A DNA stretch of 64,000 bases from Loigolactobacillus coryniformis subsp. coryniformis KCTC 3167 = DSM 20001 (GTDB lineage Bacteria > Bacillota > Bacilli > Lactobacillales > Lactobacillaceae): NCBI RefSeq assembly GCF_002706425.1, contig NZ_CP017713.1:930001-994000 (forward strand). The letters are read 5' to 3'. Below the pieces are notes generated by a model. That model saw only the letters and a program-made list of their open reading frames with translations, was not told the origin of the DNA and searched no databases. Of this stretch, positions 1 through 8,345 are shown piece by piece. Position numbers and translations under genes: made by a program. Position 1 is the first letter of the stretch. Every line of letters begins with the position of its first letter.

Positions 1-337
1 ATACTTTTTTACCGCTGAACTTTGCCTTGATGTCATCAAGCCACGCCAAAAATCGGTTTGGGCACCTTAAGTCCAGTGATCAACGATCACTGGCCGCGAA
101 ACGACGTACACAGGCAACCCGTAAAATGACCGATGTCGCTTTAGAATTAGTAGATGATGCAATCAAATCCGGCATCAAGGCCAAGTACGTCTTATTCGAT
201 AGCTGGTATGCATCACCGCGTATGTTTGCGGCATTGCTAAAACGTCATTGTCATGGGATTGGTATGTTGAAAAAAACTAAAAAAGTCTATTTTCGTTATC
301 GTGGCCGAGAAATGGATATTAAGACTTTATACACTAA
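1..337 (+). pseudogene. IS4-family transposase, 5' part (interrupted, runs off window start)
   Basis: The frame is open from base 3, and the reading (TFLPLNFALMSS, then LFDSWYAS) is that of an IS4-type DDE transposase. The second catalytic Asp is in FDSWY near base 200. The start codon lies upstream of the window, so this copy is partial at its 5' end. At base 337 the frame is cut by another IS. Removing that IS and one copy of its 7-8 bp target duplication restores a continuous frame into the segment starting at 1822 (TAC ACT AAC TTA CGG). The gene is therefore disrupted by nested insertion and cannot make an intact transposase. Confidence 0.85.
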
Positions 338-1821
338 CAGCACTTTACAGCTTTTTAAAAAAATTTGGATATAAAAAGGCACGAATGCCTATTCTTTGCT
401 AAAATGAGTTCGACAAAAAACCATTTAGAAAGAAGGATTCGTGTTGAACTCATTTTATCAAAAATCATCACTTTTAACCACCCTCCACGCCTATTTTTCT
501 GATTTAAAAGCGGCTGGCTTGTCTAAGCCAATGGGCCTTAACTATTTTTGGTTGTGTCTAGCGTTGTTAGTGATCGGTGACCGCCACTCGATCCGCCACT
601 TATTTGAACAATTTCTGGGCCGGGTGACGAAGCATTCTTTGAACACGTTTTATCGGGCTTTGGCAGTGATCGGTAACCACTTGCCACAGTTAGAAGTGCG
701 CAACTTGACGTATTTACTGACCTTGATTCCCACTACTTGTCAGGACTTGCCCTTATTATTGGTTCTGGATGACACGGTCCAACCCAAGTTCGGCCACAAA
801 TTTACCGGCGTCAAATATCTATTCGATCACGCCGCACATACGGGTAAGCGGCTCGTCAATGCCCATGATTTCGTTACTTTAGGTCTGATGATCCCAACAC
901 AGCGGGACCAAGATGACCAGCCAGTTTATACGTTCTTGCCGTTAGCCACGCACCTTTATCAGGCGGAACAGGCGACCAAATACCAGCAAGCGGCGCAAAT
1001 GATCAAGACGACTTTGAAATCGATCGCCAGCGACCAACAAGTGTTCCTACTGTGTGACAGTTGGTATCCCAAAGCTGAGATCAACCAACTGGTCATGACG
1101 CAACCTAATCTAGCTATGATCGCCAATGTGCGTAAAGATACCGCCATGTTTGGCTTACCCAAACGCACCGGTAAGCGCGGTCGGCCGCGGAAATATGGTG
1201 ACCAGATCCATTTGGGAAATATTGCATTAAATCTTTGTTCGGCCGGAGATCAGATCGGTATAGTGCGGTGTCTGACACGCTTGATGCCCCAGCCAGTTTA
1301 CATGATCCGCGTACAACGCAAGACGACTTGTCGTCTGTTCATGGCGACGAGCGCGCCCGAAGAATTAGCGGCGATCACAACCGAAACCCTAGCCGTTGAT
1401 CCGACCCAGCTCACCTATCGGACGCCGGAGACCAGCGCCCCTGCGCCAGCGCTACGAGCGTTGGCCTACTATCAAAAACGTTGGGCGATCGAGACCTATT
1501 TTTATGAAATGAAAACATTCTGGCACTTCGGTGATTACGCCGTGCGTTCAGTAGCCAAGATTGAAGCCGATCATCATTTATTGAATACGGCGTATACCTT
1601 GATGATCGTATTGCCATTGACCCAACCTAGTTTAGCTTTTTTGGTAACCAAAAGTTTGCGTGAACGCAAACTCTGGTTAAGTCGGCAAATTCAAGCGGCG
1701 CTGTTTTTGGCTAGTTTAGCGCGGCAAGTGCAAAGGCGGTTAAAAACAACACCGGCCAAAGTGGTGATTCAGTGGTTGGCTTCTTGTTGGTCGGGGGTCA
1801 GTGAAAAGCTGTAAAGTGCTG
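338..1821 (+). mobile_element. Inner IS4-family insertion sequence (nested)
   Basis: Terminal inverted repeats are perfect over 18 bp: CAGCACTTTACAGCTTTT at 338-355 and its complement at 1804-1821. They are flanked by a direct repeat, ACACTAA, at 331-337 and 1822-1828 (8 bp if the ambiguous C is counted). The element carries one transposase gene whose stop codon lies inside the right inverted repeat. Intact ends, intact gene and perfect target duplication suggest a recent, possibly still mobile insertion. Confidence 0.92.
441..1814 (+). CDS. IS4-family transposase (inner element)
   Basis: This 457-residue DDE transposase belongs to the intact inner element. Visible motifs are LVLDDT (first Asp, about residue 110), LLCDSWYPK (second Asp, about residue 205) and YQKRWAIETYFYEMK (about residue 345). 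The last fits the Y-(2)-R-(3)-E-(6)-K signature of IS4-family enzymes and carries the catalytic Glu. The start is GTG at 441, preceded by AGAAGGA. The stop at 1812-1814 lies in the right terminal repeat. No frameshift or missing catalytic residue is seen, so the enzyme is probably functional. Confidence 0.9.
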   Translation: MLNSFYQKSSLLTTLHAYFSDLKAAGLSKPMGLNYFWLCLALLVIGDRHSIRHLFEQFLGRVTKHSLNTFYRALAVIGNHLPQLEVRNLTYLLTLIPTTCQDLPLLLVLDDTVQPKFGHKFTGVKYLFDHAAHTGKRLVNAHDFVTLGLMIPTQRDQDDQPVYTFLPLATHLYQAEQATKYQQAAQMIKTTLKSIASDQQVFLLCDSWYPKAEINQLVMTQPNLAMIANVRKDTAMFGLPKRTGKRGRPRKYGDQIHLGNIALNLCSAGDQIGIVRCLTRLMPQPVYMIRVQRKTTCRLFMATSAPEELAAITTETLAVDPTQLTYRTPETSAPAPALRALAYYQKRWAIETYFYEMKTFWHFGDYAVRSVAKIEADHHLLNTAYTLMIVLPLTQPSLAFLVTKSLRERKLWLSRQIQAALFLASLARQVQRRLKTTPAKVVIQWLASCWSGVSEKL

Positions 1822-2381
1822 ACACTAACTTACGGCGCAGTAAATGGCCAATTAAGGATAGCTATCTATACAGTCCAATCGTCACATTTGAAGTTGATGG
1901 CGAAAAAATCCCAATGAAGTTAGTCTTCGTAACCAAACGTGGCCAGGCTGATCAATATCTTGTGTTGGCGACCACAATGACTGACCTAAGACCAGAAGCA
2001 ATCATTCAGATGTACGGTCGGCGTTGGCAGATCGAATGTTATTTTAAAGTCGCTAAACAATACCTGCAATTTGATCAGACTCAAGTCCAAAGCTATGATG
2101 GGCTTTGCGGTCACCTAGCAATGGTCATGTTAAGCTATGACGTCCTTGCATTGGCGCAACGTGAAAATACGGACGACAGGACGCTGGGTGACTTATTCTT
2201 CGATTATGGACGACCGTTGCCTGATATTAAGTTAGTAAGTGCGTTGAATTGGCTGATACAAACAATTACTGGTCTAGGTGAAAAACTCGACATGGCGGTT
2301 GAAACATTAACTATTATTTTTGACGAATTTATAAAAGCATTACCGAATAGCCTGGCCAGGCTACTCGGTAATGCTCAATGA
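1822..2381 (+). pseudogene. IS4-family transposase, 3' part of the outer element
   Basis: This continues the frame interrupted at 337. It reads through LRRSKWPIKDSYLYSP and then MKLVFVTKRG. The YREK-type signature is present in YGRRWQIECYFKVAK (Y-2-R-3-E-6-K). The C-terminus ends with NSLARLLGNAQ. It has no start codon or ribosome site of its own, and the ATG at 1914 is internal. This transposase is different in sequence from the one that interrupts it. Confidence 0.85.
2337..2374. repeat. 19-bp palindrome at 3' end of outer transposase gene
   Basis: Arms at 2337-2355 and 2356-2374 (GCATTACCGAATAGCCTGG and its complement, one G-T wobble) meet with no spacer. The palindrome lies inside the last codons of the outer transposase. 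It could act as a transcription barrier or translation block at the IS end. No T-run follows on either strand, so it is not a standard terminator. Confidence 0.6.
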
Positions 2382-2493
2382 AGTGGAAACTAGTAATATA
2401 TCGTGCCATAACCGTTTGACATCAATGGTTACGGTCTATTTGATACTTTCAACCTTTAGTAATATATTTTAGTAGCGTTGAAGCATCCGGTAA

Positions 2494-3291
2494 TTATTTA
2501 ACCTCGACTTCTACATCCGCAAAGTACTTGCTAAAGTGAGCAACGTAATGACCCTTTTGTAAATGTGGTGGCAAGAGGAAGGTACCGCTAGAAACTTTAG
2601 TACCGGCGGGATAAGCAACGCCTTGTTCAGCCAATTTACCAACTAGCCATTTTAGTGAGTTTAAAGGGTTGCCTAAAACTTCGGATGATTTACCAGTGCC
2701 TAATTCTTTGCCGTCTAAAGTTAGGGTACAATCAACGGTTGCTAAATCGGCAACTGTAACTTTTTCGGTCGTATCAGCTCCGTAAACAACGCGGCCACCA
2801 ACAGCGCCATCGGCCACGACCAAGTATTTAGAAAGGGCTGGGAACCAATCACTGAAACGAGAATCAGGTAATTCAACACCAGCAGCGACGCCAACTTTAG
2901 CTAGTAATTGTTCCAGTGTATCACTAGGTAAAAGGGCTTCTTTAGCAGTGAAAACCATTTCGACTTCTAACAATGGATCCATTAAATCACTGAGTGGCAA
3001 CTGGGCTGGGCTACTGAGCCAAGCTGATTTAGTTTCAGCACCGTAAAAAGGTGAGTCAGAGTCGAACATTTTTTGCGTTTCCTCAGAAGTTAGACTGACT
3101 TTATAACCAGCTACTGGTTCTTTTTTGAGTTCAGTAAAGGCATGTTGGACACGATAAGCAGTATCAAAGTCAGGAACAGAAGCTTCCCAGTCACTGGCCT
3201 TTAGGGGCTTTTGTGTGGTTAAGGCCTGATGTAAAGCGTTAGCGACCTTAGTTTCAGTTGCGGATTGAACAGTTAATGTATTTTCACTCAT
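2494..3291 (-). CDS. 2-keto-4-pentenoate hydratase / FAH-family protein
   Basis: This 265-residue protein belongs to the MhpD-like hydratase/decarboxylase branch of the fumarylacetoacetate hydrolase superfamily. Members act on short 2-keto acids with a divalent metal. Visible motifs are AGYKVSLTSEE (about 60-71), DPLLEVEMVF with the metal-binding Glu pair (about 106-115), and ELPDSRF (about 140). GKSSEVLGNPLNSLKWL and SSGTF are also present. The ATG is preceded by AGGGAGAT. The gene is monocistronic and sits behind a T-box leader with an apparent isoleucine specifier, which suggests induction on amino-acid starvation. The exact substrate is unknown; a branched-chain keto-acid derivative is only a guess. 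Confidence 0.8.
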   Translation of the reverse strand: MSENTLTVQSATETKVANALHQALTTQKPLKASDWEASVPDFDTAYRVQHAFTELKKEPVAGYKVSLTSEETQKMFDSDSPFYGAETKSAWLSSPAQLPLSDLMDPLLEVEMVFTAKEALLPSDTLEQLLAKVGVAAGVELPDSRFSDWFPALSKYLVVADGAVGGRVVYGADTTEKVTVADLATVDCTLTLDGKELGTGKSSEVLGNPLNSLKWLVGKLAEQGVAYPAGTKVSSGTFLLPPHLQKGHYVAHFSKYFADVEVEVK

Positions 3292-3330
3292 AAAAAAGAT
3301 CTCCCTAAAGATAGATTTAAACTTGTTACT

Positions 3331-3605
3331 AAAAAAGCGCCCCAGAAATACAATTGTATTTCCGGGACGCTACGGCGCGGTACCACCCAAATTCTTACTG
3401 TTATTACTAACAATAACTTAGTCACGTACGGTTATTCACGATACGCTAGCAGGGTAATGGCTGCAGCCAATGGGCGTTACTTAAATTCGACCCATAACTC
3501 AGAGGTGATTTTCATTGATTGATGACTAATTCCCTTTCACCTAACGGAACTCGCTGCTAGTCGAAATCAACTACTCTTCCTCTTCTTAGTAACTCATTTA
3601 TTTTT
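3331..3605 (-). promoter_or_regulatory. T-box leader, apparent Ile (AUC) specifier
   Basis: Read on the minus strand, the T-box core GGGUGGUACCGCG lies at 3388-3376. It is followed by an intrinsic terminator (arms within 3371-3337, then a U6 run to 3331). Stem I shows the AGUA S-turn strand (GAGUAG) facing UGAAAAUCA. The upper helix UUGAUU/AAUCAA and the lower helix AGAGG/CCUCU pair perfectly around the loop. This places the specifier triplet AUC at 3509-3507. By analogy with other T-boxes, uncharged tRNA-Ile would pair there and at the T-box bulge and prevent termination. The specifier was assigned by eye. Confidence 0.88.
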
Positions 3606-3616
3606 AATTTAAATCT

Positions 3617-3645
3617 AATATAGTCGCCTTTAATCGATCTGTCAA
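3617..3645 (-). promoter_or_regulatory. Sigma-A promoter of the T-box transcript
   Basis: The minus-strand -35 is TTGACA (3645-3640) and the -10 is TATATT (3622-3617), with 17 bp spacing. This places transcription start just before the T-box stem I. Confidence 0.85.
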
Positions 3646-3650
3646 GCATA

Positions 3651-3686
3651 AAAAAATAACTGACGTAGAAGCTCACGTCAGTTATT
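3651..3686 (-). terminator. Terminator of cfa
   Basis: A perfect 12-bp stem (AATAACTGACGT and its complement, 3655-3666 and 3675-3686) is followed on the minus strand by a T6 run. It lies 5 bases beyond the cfa stop and just before the promoter of the next minus-strand gene. Confidence 0.88.
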
Positions 3687-3691
3687 ACTTG

Positions 3692-4885
3692 TTATTTAAT
3701 TTCTTTTTCGTAAATATAATCACGGGTCATCGGTAAGTATTTACCAGAAGCACCTTTTGAAATTAAGAACTGAATGACATCGATATTACCGGATTCGAAT
3801 GAAGCAGCAGCCGCTTGGAGATAAACATCCCACATGCGGATAAAGCGTTCATCTTGTAATTTGGCAATTTCATCACGGTGTTCGTTGAAATTCTTGTCCC
3901 AAATTTCTAGCGTGTGTTGGTAGTGCCGGCGTAAAGGCTCAACATCATCAATTTGTAAACCAGCATCAATGATATGTTGCGTATTTTCAACTAAGCCAGG
4001 AACGTAGCCACCAGGGAAGATATACTTAGTTAGCCAAGCGTTAGTGGCACCACCTTGTTGCCGCGTGATACCGTGGATCAAAGCGACACCATCGTCTTTA
4101 AGGTATTTGGCAACTGTTTTAAAGTAAAGTTCCAAATTTTCTTGACCAACGTGTTCGAACATCCCAACTGAAGTGACGTAATCAAATGGTTCGTGCTTCA
4201 ATTCGCGATAGTCGACTAATTGGACATCAGCCACATCCTCTAAACCACGATCAGCAATTTGTTTAGTGACGTAGTTGTATTGTTCTTGGCTCAATGTGAT
4301 CCCAGTAACTTTTAAACCATATTCTTCAGCAGCCGTTAACATCAAAGTTCCCCAGCCACAGCCAATATCTAATAATGTCCGACCAGCTTGTGGGTCTAAC
4401 TTGTTGATGATATGGCGAACTTTATTCATTTGAGCTTGCTCTAATGTGTCTTCAGGTGTTTGGAAATAGGCACAAGAGTAGGTCATGGTTGAATCCAACC
4501 ATAATTGGTAGAAGTCATTACCGACATCATAGTGGCTCTGCACGTCTTCTTTACTGTGCTTTTCGTTATGTGATTGTTTTGGTAAGAAACGAATGTACTT
4601 CGAGTTGCGCATAAAACTATCTGCGTTCTCGTAAGCTGCGGTTAGTAATTTTTGAATACTATATGGGCCGCCAGTGATTTCGATCTTTCCATCCATATAA
4701 CCTTCACCTAAAGCCAGCGAAGCGTTGTTCAAGATCTCTTTCATCGGGATTGCTTCTTTAAGCGTGATCGTAACTTCGGGCTCACCATCGCCGTAAACCG
4801 TGCTCTTACCATCCCAATAATTAACTTTAACTGGAATGTTGAATGAATGACCGAAAAGAGTCTTATAGAACGTTTTTTCAAGCAT
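3692..4885 (-). CDS. cfa: Cyclopropane-fatty-acyl-phospholipid synthase
   Basis: The 397-residue enzyme transfers a methylene group from S-adenosylmethionine to cis double bonds of membrane phospholipid acyl chains, which hardens membranes against acid and solvents. The N-terminal lipid-binding domain is followed by [15 protein letters not shown] (about 117-131) and TYSCAYF. The SAM-binding [11 protein letters not shown] (about 171-181), VGMFEHVG (about 240) and the C-terminal helical region follow. The length matches Gram-positive Cfa. The ATG is preceded by GGAAGGA. The gene is monocistronic with its own terminator, and a candidate promoter lies 50-80 bases upstream. Confidence 0.95.
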   Translation of the reverse strand: MLEKTFYKTLFGHSFNIPVKVNYWDGKSTVYGDGEPEVTITLKEAIPMKEILNNASLALGEGYMDGKIEITGGPYSIQKLLTAAYENADSFMRNSKYIRFLPKQSHNEKHSKEDVQSHYDVGNDFYQLWLDSTMTYSCAYFQTPEDTLEQAQMNKVRHIINKLDPQAGRTLLDIGCGWGTLMLTAAEEYGLKVTGITLSQEQYNYVTKQIADRGLEDVADVQLVDYRELKHEPFDYVTSVGMFEHVGQENLELYFKTVAKYLKDDGVALIHGITRQQGGATNAWLTKYIFPGGYVPGLVENTQHIIDAGLQIDDVEPLRRHYQHTLEIWDKNFNEHRDEIAKLQDERFIRMWDVYLQAAAASFESGNIDVIQFLISKGASGKYLPMTRDYIYEKEIK

Positions 4886-4911
4886 TGAAACTATCCTTCC
4901 TCTCGTAAAAA

Positions 4912-4967
4912 ATGCTTATAAAACATAAGCATAAAAACAGTATACGCTTATTTTTTAGCGCTGATAA
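4912..4967 (-). promoter_or_regulatory. Candidate cfa promoter with 5' UTR palindrome
   Basis: The minus strand has TTATCA (4967-4962), a 17-bp spacer and TATACT (4944-4939). Immediately downstream in the transcript is ATGCTTAT/ATAAGCAT, an 8-bp inverted repeat with a 5-base loop (4912-4932). It may be a stabilising hairpin or an operator. Confidence 0.5.
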
Positions 4968-5137
4968 GTAAGTTGCAGAAATTATTGTGCGAAAATGGTA
5001 TACTTGCTAGCAGAATAGTAAACGAATTATCGCTGGCTAATAAGAAGAAACTAAATTTTGTGTGGCTATAATTTGCCATAAGAGTGAATGCTATCGATTA
5101 GACTAGGCCAAAGAGCGGCAAGTCTAAGTCGCATCGG

Positions 5138-5408
5138 CCGTAACAACAAATTTATTAGCGCACTTGGCTAATAAATTACCTTAATTGTGAAGTAGAGCCA
5201 TGTTTCTTGCGGTAAGTATTTTGCCACAAGAATGGCCATCGTCCGTAACAACAAAATTTATTAGCGCACTTGGCTAATAAATTACCTTAATTGTGAAGTA
5301 GAGCCATGTTTCTTGCGGTAAGTATTTTGCCACAAGAATGGCCATCGTCCGTAACAACAAAATTTATTAGCGCACTTGGCTAATAAATTACCTTAATTGT
5401 GAAGTAGA
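5138..5408 (+). repeat. 106-bp tandem repeats, hairpin-rich leader of the pdp-like gene
   Basis: Copies are 5138-5242 (105 bp, one A missing), 5243-5348 (106 bp) and a partial 5349-5408. They are otherwise identical by eye. A degenerate extra copy seems to precede them from about 5025. Each unit has an 11-bp perfect hairpin (AATTTATTAGC with GCTAATAAATT) and a second hairpin (TTCTTGCGG with CCACAAGAA). The partial copy ends just before the ribosome site AAGGTAGG of the next gene. The stretch 4886-5425 otherwise holds only a possible -10 (TATACT, 4999-5004). The motif matches no riboswitch class known to the annotator. Confidence 0.85.
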
Positions 5409-5425
5409 AAGGTAGGCTAATTAAT

Positions 5426-6715
5426 TTGCAAGTGCTTGATTTAATGAATAAACGTCGTCGTGGTGAAAAACTAACTACGGCAGAAATTACTTTTATTACG
5501 AAAGCAATTGTCGCCAAAGAGATGACGACTGCGCAGGTGGGGGCCTTTTTAGATACGTTTAGTTATCACGATATGGAAACTACGGCGGAGCTGACTGATT
5601 TAACGATGGCGTTGGCATATTCTGGTGGAATCTATGATCTTAGTGATTTGCCGGGGATCAAAGTTGCGCCGTTAACAACTGATGGTTTAGGCGACAAAAC
5701 TAGTTTAGTTTTATTACCGTTGGTTGCTAGCTTAGGCGTACCGATTTTGCAAGTTGTGACACCTTTGGCTGAAGAAATGACTAGTCCTTTGGCGCGCTTA
5801 GCTGCAGTGCCGCAGTTACGGACTAAATTGGCCGCTGATGAATTTGTGACGACTTTGAAAAAAGTTAACGCAGTAGCTGCGGCACCAGTGGCTGAATTAG
5901 CGCCGTTACAGCAACAACTTGCTAAACTAGAAATAGAAACAGACACGACTGCGGTACCGGCATTACTGACGAGTCACTTACTTAGCCTAGCAATCGCTGC
6001 TGGTGTCGATGCATTGGTCGTTGATATTAAGACCGGCAATAACGGCTTGTCACTGAAACAAGCGCAACAAGTCGCAAAATTAGCGGTTGCGGTTGGTGCT
6101 GAAGTGGGCCGGCGAACTTTAGCGGTGATTTCCGATCTTAATCAACCGATCGGTGATGCTGTGGGTGCCAGTTGGGAAATTCGTGAAGTGATCGCTACCT
6201 TAAAAGGTGGTGGTCCAGCTGACCTACGTGAGTTAGTGCTTTCACTTGGAGCACAATTAGCTGTCTTAGGAGGCTATCTTGGGACCGTTGCTGATGCACG
6301 TGAAGCTTTGAGTGCCAATTTAGAAAACGGTCAAGCACTAGCTAAATTCCATGAGTGGCTAGTTGCCCAAGACGGCGATGCCAGTATTGTGGAGCAACCT
6401 GATTTATTAGCAACTGCAGAATTTACGGCAACAGCGCGAGCACCACGCTCAGGCTATATAGCAGCATGGGATATGGCACAATTAAAGCAGTTGCGGCAAT
6501 TACTTGGGCAAACCGCTGGTGTTGGTTTTGTTTTGAATAAGAAAATCGGCGACTCAGTTGAAGCCGGTGAAACCTTGGCAACTGTTTATAGTGCGGCGGC
6601 TGATATTCAACCGGTATTAAAATTAGCACAGCAGGCGGCCACGATTGCGGATAAGGCGCCGGAACATCGTTTATTGTACGATGTGATCGATAGTGCCTTG
6701 GAACAAACTGATTAA
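5426..6715 (+). CDS. Divergent pyrimidine-nucleoside phosphorylase homologue, probably catalytically altered
   Basis: This 429-residue protein has the whole fold of thymidine/pyrimidine-nucleoside phosphorylase: an N-terminal alpha domain (MQVLDLMNKRRRGEKLT), a central alpha/beta domain and a C-terminal domain (APRSGYIAAWD, VGFVLNKKIGDSVEAGE). The active-site motifs are gone. KHSTGG is replaced by PLTTDG. The SGRGLGHTGGT signature reads VTPLAEEMTSP. The LYALRDVTATVDS and SKK pyrimidine-binding stretch reads IETDTTAVPALL and SLA. GDKTSL and VDIKTG remain. It may be a non-catalytic or repurposed paralogue. The TTG start at 5426 follows AAGGTAGG at 9-base spacing and gives the family N-terminus. 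Confidence 0.8.
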   Translation: MQVLDLMNKRRRGEKLTTAEITFITKAIVAKEMTTAQVGAFLDTFSYHDMETTAELTDLTMALAYSGGIYDLSDLPGIKVAPLTTDGLGDKTSLVLLPLVASLGVPILQVVTPLAEEMTSPLARLAAVPQLRTKLAADEFVTTLKKVNAVAAAPVAELAPLQQQLAKLEIETDTTAVPALLTSHLLSLAIAAGVDALVVDIKTGNNGLSLKQAQQVAKLAVAVGAEVGRRTLAVISDLNQPIGDAVGASWEIREVIATLKGGGPADLRELVLSLGAQLAVLGGYLGTVADAREALSANLENGQALAKFHEWLVAQDGDASIVEQPDLLATAEFTATARAPRSGYIAAWDMAQLKQLRQLLGQTAGVGFVLNKKIGDSVEAGETLATVYSAAADIQPVLKLAQQAATIADKAPEHRLLYDVIDSALEQTD

Positions 6716-6719
6716 ACTG

Positions 6720-6748
6720 AAGCTCGGCAAATTTTGCTGGGCTTTTTT
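6720..6748 (+). terminator. Terminator after the pdp-like gene
   Basis: AAGCTCGGCAAA pairs with TTTGCTGGGCTT with two G-U wobbles, followed by a T6 run. Confidence 0.75.
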
Positions 6749-6783
6749 ATATTTATTAATAGATGATAACGGTTACAGGCTGT

Positions 6784-6791
6784 GCTATAAT
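6784..6791 (+). promoter_or_regulatory. Extended -10 promoter of the fetAB-like operon
   Basis: The TGC-TATAAT box has its hexamer at 6786-6791, about 60 bases before the first gene. No good -35 is seen. Confidence 0.6.
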
Positions 6792-6850
6792 GGGGCATCA
6801 TCAAGTGCTGTGTTTTATAGATCAAATAGCTTTGAAATAGGGGTGGGGGA

Positions 6851-7498
6851 ATGACATTATTAGAATTACAAGATATTGGTTATCAGGTTGCGGGGCAAAA
6901 TGTGTTGCAGCACATTGAACTCACTGTAGCAGCACAGGATTATATTACGATCACAGGTCCGTCAGGTAGTGGTAAAAGCACGTTATTACGCGTAATTGCC
7001 GGACTTTTAACTAGAACTAGCGGCCAGTTATTGTTGGCTGGTAAAGAGTGGGCGGAATATGATCCGATTTTGTATCGACGCGAGGTTTCATATGCGGTAC
7101 AACAGCCGCAATTATTTGGACAAACTGTAGCCGATAATCTCCGGTTTCCGTTTCAAATCCGGCAGCAGGATTTTGATCAAAAACGAGCCGTTGCGGCGCT
7201 GGCCAGTGTGAACTTACCAGCCGCTTATCTAGATAAGCCGATCAATGATCTGTCCGGTGGGGAGCGCCAGCGGGTCGCTATTTTACGCAATCTACTTTTT
7301 CCACCACAAATCTTGTTATTAGATGAGATCAGTACAGGACTAGATAATGAGAATAAAGCGATCCTGCATCAGGAAATTATGCGCGTCAATCAGGAAAATG
7401 GGGTAACGATTTTGGCGGTGACCCACGATAATGAGGAGATCAGTGGTGCCAATCGATTGATCAAAATCGTGGCTGGAAAAATGGAGGCGAATCAATGA
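6851..7498 (+). CDS. fetA: ABC exporter ATP-binding protein, FetA-like
   Basis: This 215-residue ATPase has Walker A GPSGSGKSTLL (about 36-46), Q-loop AVQQPQLFG (about 83), signature LSGGERQRVAI (about 132-142), Walker B ILLLDEIS (about 152-159) and switch His in VTHDNEE. It overlaps the membrane partner by 4 bases (ATGA), so the two are translationally coupled. With a UPF0014/FetB membrane partner it forms the FetAB class, linked in E. coli to iron export and peroxide tolerance. That substrate is known from homologues and has not been shown here. The ribosome site is GGGGTGGGG. Confidence 0.85.
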   Translation: MTLLELQDIGYQVAGQNVLQHIELTVAAQDYITITGPSGSGKSTLLRVIAGLLTRTSGQLLLAGKEWAEYDPILYRREVSYAVQQPQLFGQTVADNLRFPFQIRQQDFDQKRAVAALASVNLPAAYLDKPINDLSGGERQRVAILRNLLFPPQILLLDEISTGLDNENKAILHQEIMRVNQENGVTILAVTHDNEEISGANRLIKIVAGKMEANQ

Positions 7499-8250
7499 AT
7501 TTAGCGGTCAGTAATACTACTTTGATTTTTGCCGCTTTACTCGTTTTTGTGGCGTTGTATATCGGCTATCGTGAAAAGTTAGGCGTCGATAAAGACATTA
7601 TAATCGGCGTCGTGCGGGCAATTATTCAACTGGTTGTGGTTGGTTACTTATTGAAATACGTTTTTCGCATCAATAATGTGTGGCTGACTTTGATTTTGAT
7701 CTTGATTATTATTTTTAACGCCGCATATAATGCCAATAAACGGGCTGCTGGTATTCGGCATGCATTGCCAATTTCATTGTTGGCGATTTTATCAAGTACC
7801 GGATTAACCTTAGCGGTGCTGGTTTTTTCGGGTTCAATTCGTTTCATTCCATCACAAATGATTCCCATCTCTGGTATGATCGCCAGTAATTCAATGGTGG
7901 CGATCGGCCTTTGTTACCGTAACATGAATAGTAGCTTTCGTGATCGGCGTCAACAGGTGCTAGAACGTTTGGCCCTAGGTGCTGATTTACGACTAGCTTC
8001 GATCGATATCGTTCGTGAAAGTATTCGTACTGGGATGGCACCAACAATTGATTCAGCTAAAACTGTAGGTATTGTGAGCTTGCCAGGGATGATGTCCGGT
8101 TTGATTTTTGCTGGCGTCGATCCTGTACACGCAATTAAATACCAAATTTTAGTGACGTTCATGTTATTGTCGGCGACCAGTATTGGGTCGGTGATTGCTT
8201 GTTACTTGGCGTATAAGCAATTTTATAATGAACAGAAGCAGTTGTTGTAG
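7495..8250 (+). CDS. fetB: ABC exporter permease, FetB/UPF0014 family
   Basis: This 251-residue membrane protein has about seven hydrophobic segments. Family hallmarks are VVRAIIQLVVVGYLL (about 38-52), NAAYNANKR, MIPISGMIASNSMVAIGL (about 121-138), LALGAD and the loop TVGIVSLPGMMSGLIFAGVDP (about 190-210). It starts with ATG overlapping the stop of the ATPase gene, and the pair ends at a strong terminator. It likely exports a metal ion (iron in the best-studied homologue). Confidence 0.85.
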   Translation: MNLAVSNTTLIFAALLVFVALYIGYREKLGVDKDIIIGVVRAIIQLVVVGYLLKYVFRINNVWLTLILILIIIFNAAYNANKRAAGIRHALPISLLAILSSTGLTLAVLVFSGSIRFIPSQMIPISGMIASNSMVAIGLCYRNMNSSFRDRRQQVLERLALGADLRLASIDIVRESIRTGMAPTIDSAKTVGIVSLPGMMSGLIFAGVDPVHAIKYQILVTFMLLSATSIGSVIACYLAYKQFYNEQKQLL

Positions 8251-8267
8251 GCATAAAAGATTGAATG

Positions 8268-8306
8268 GTTCAGCGGTAAGCTTTGCGGCTTACGCTGGAC
8301 TTTTTT
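8268..8306 (+). terminator. Terminator of the fetAB-like operon
   Basis: GTTCAGCGGTAAGC pairs with GCTTACGCTGGAC with a single bulge, followed by TTTTTT. Confidence 0.85.
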
Positions 8307-8345
8307 AATTGAACATGAATCAGAAAATTAAAATTGGTTAAGCTA

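Noticed and set aside
5138-5408. Tandem repeats considered as a CRISPR array
   Set aside because: Unit is 106 bp with no unique spacers and no cas genes nearby.
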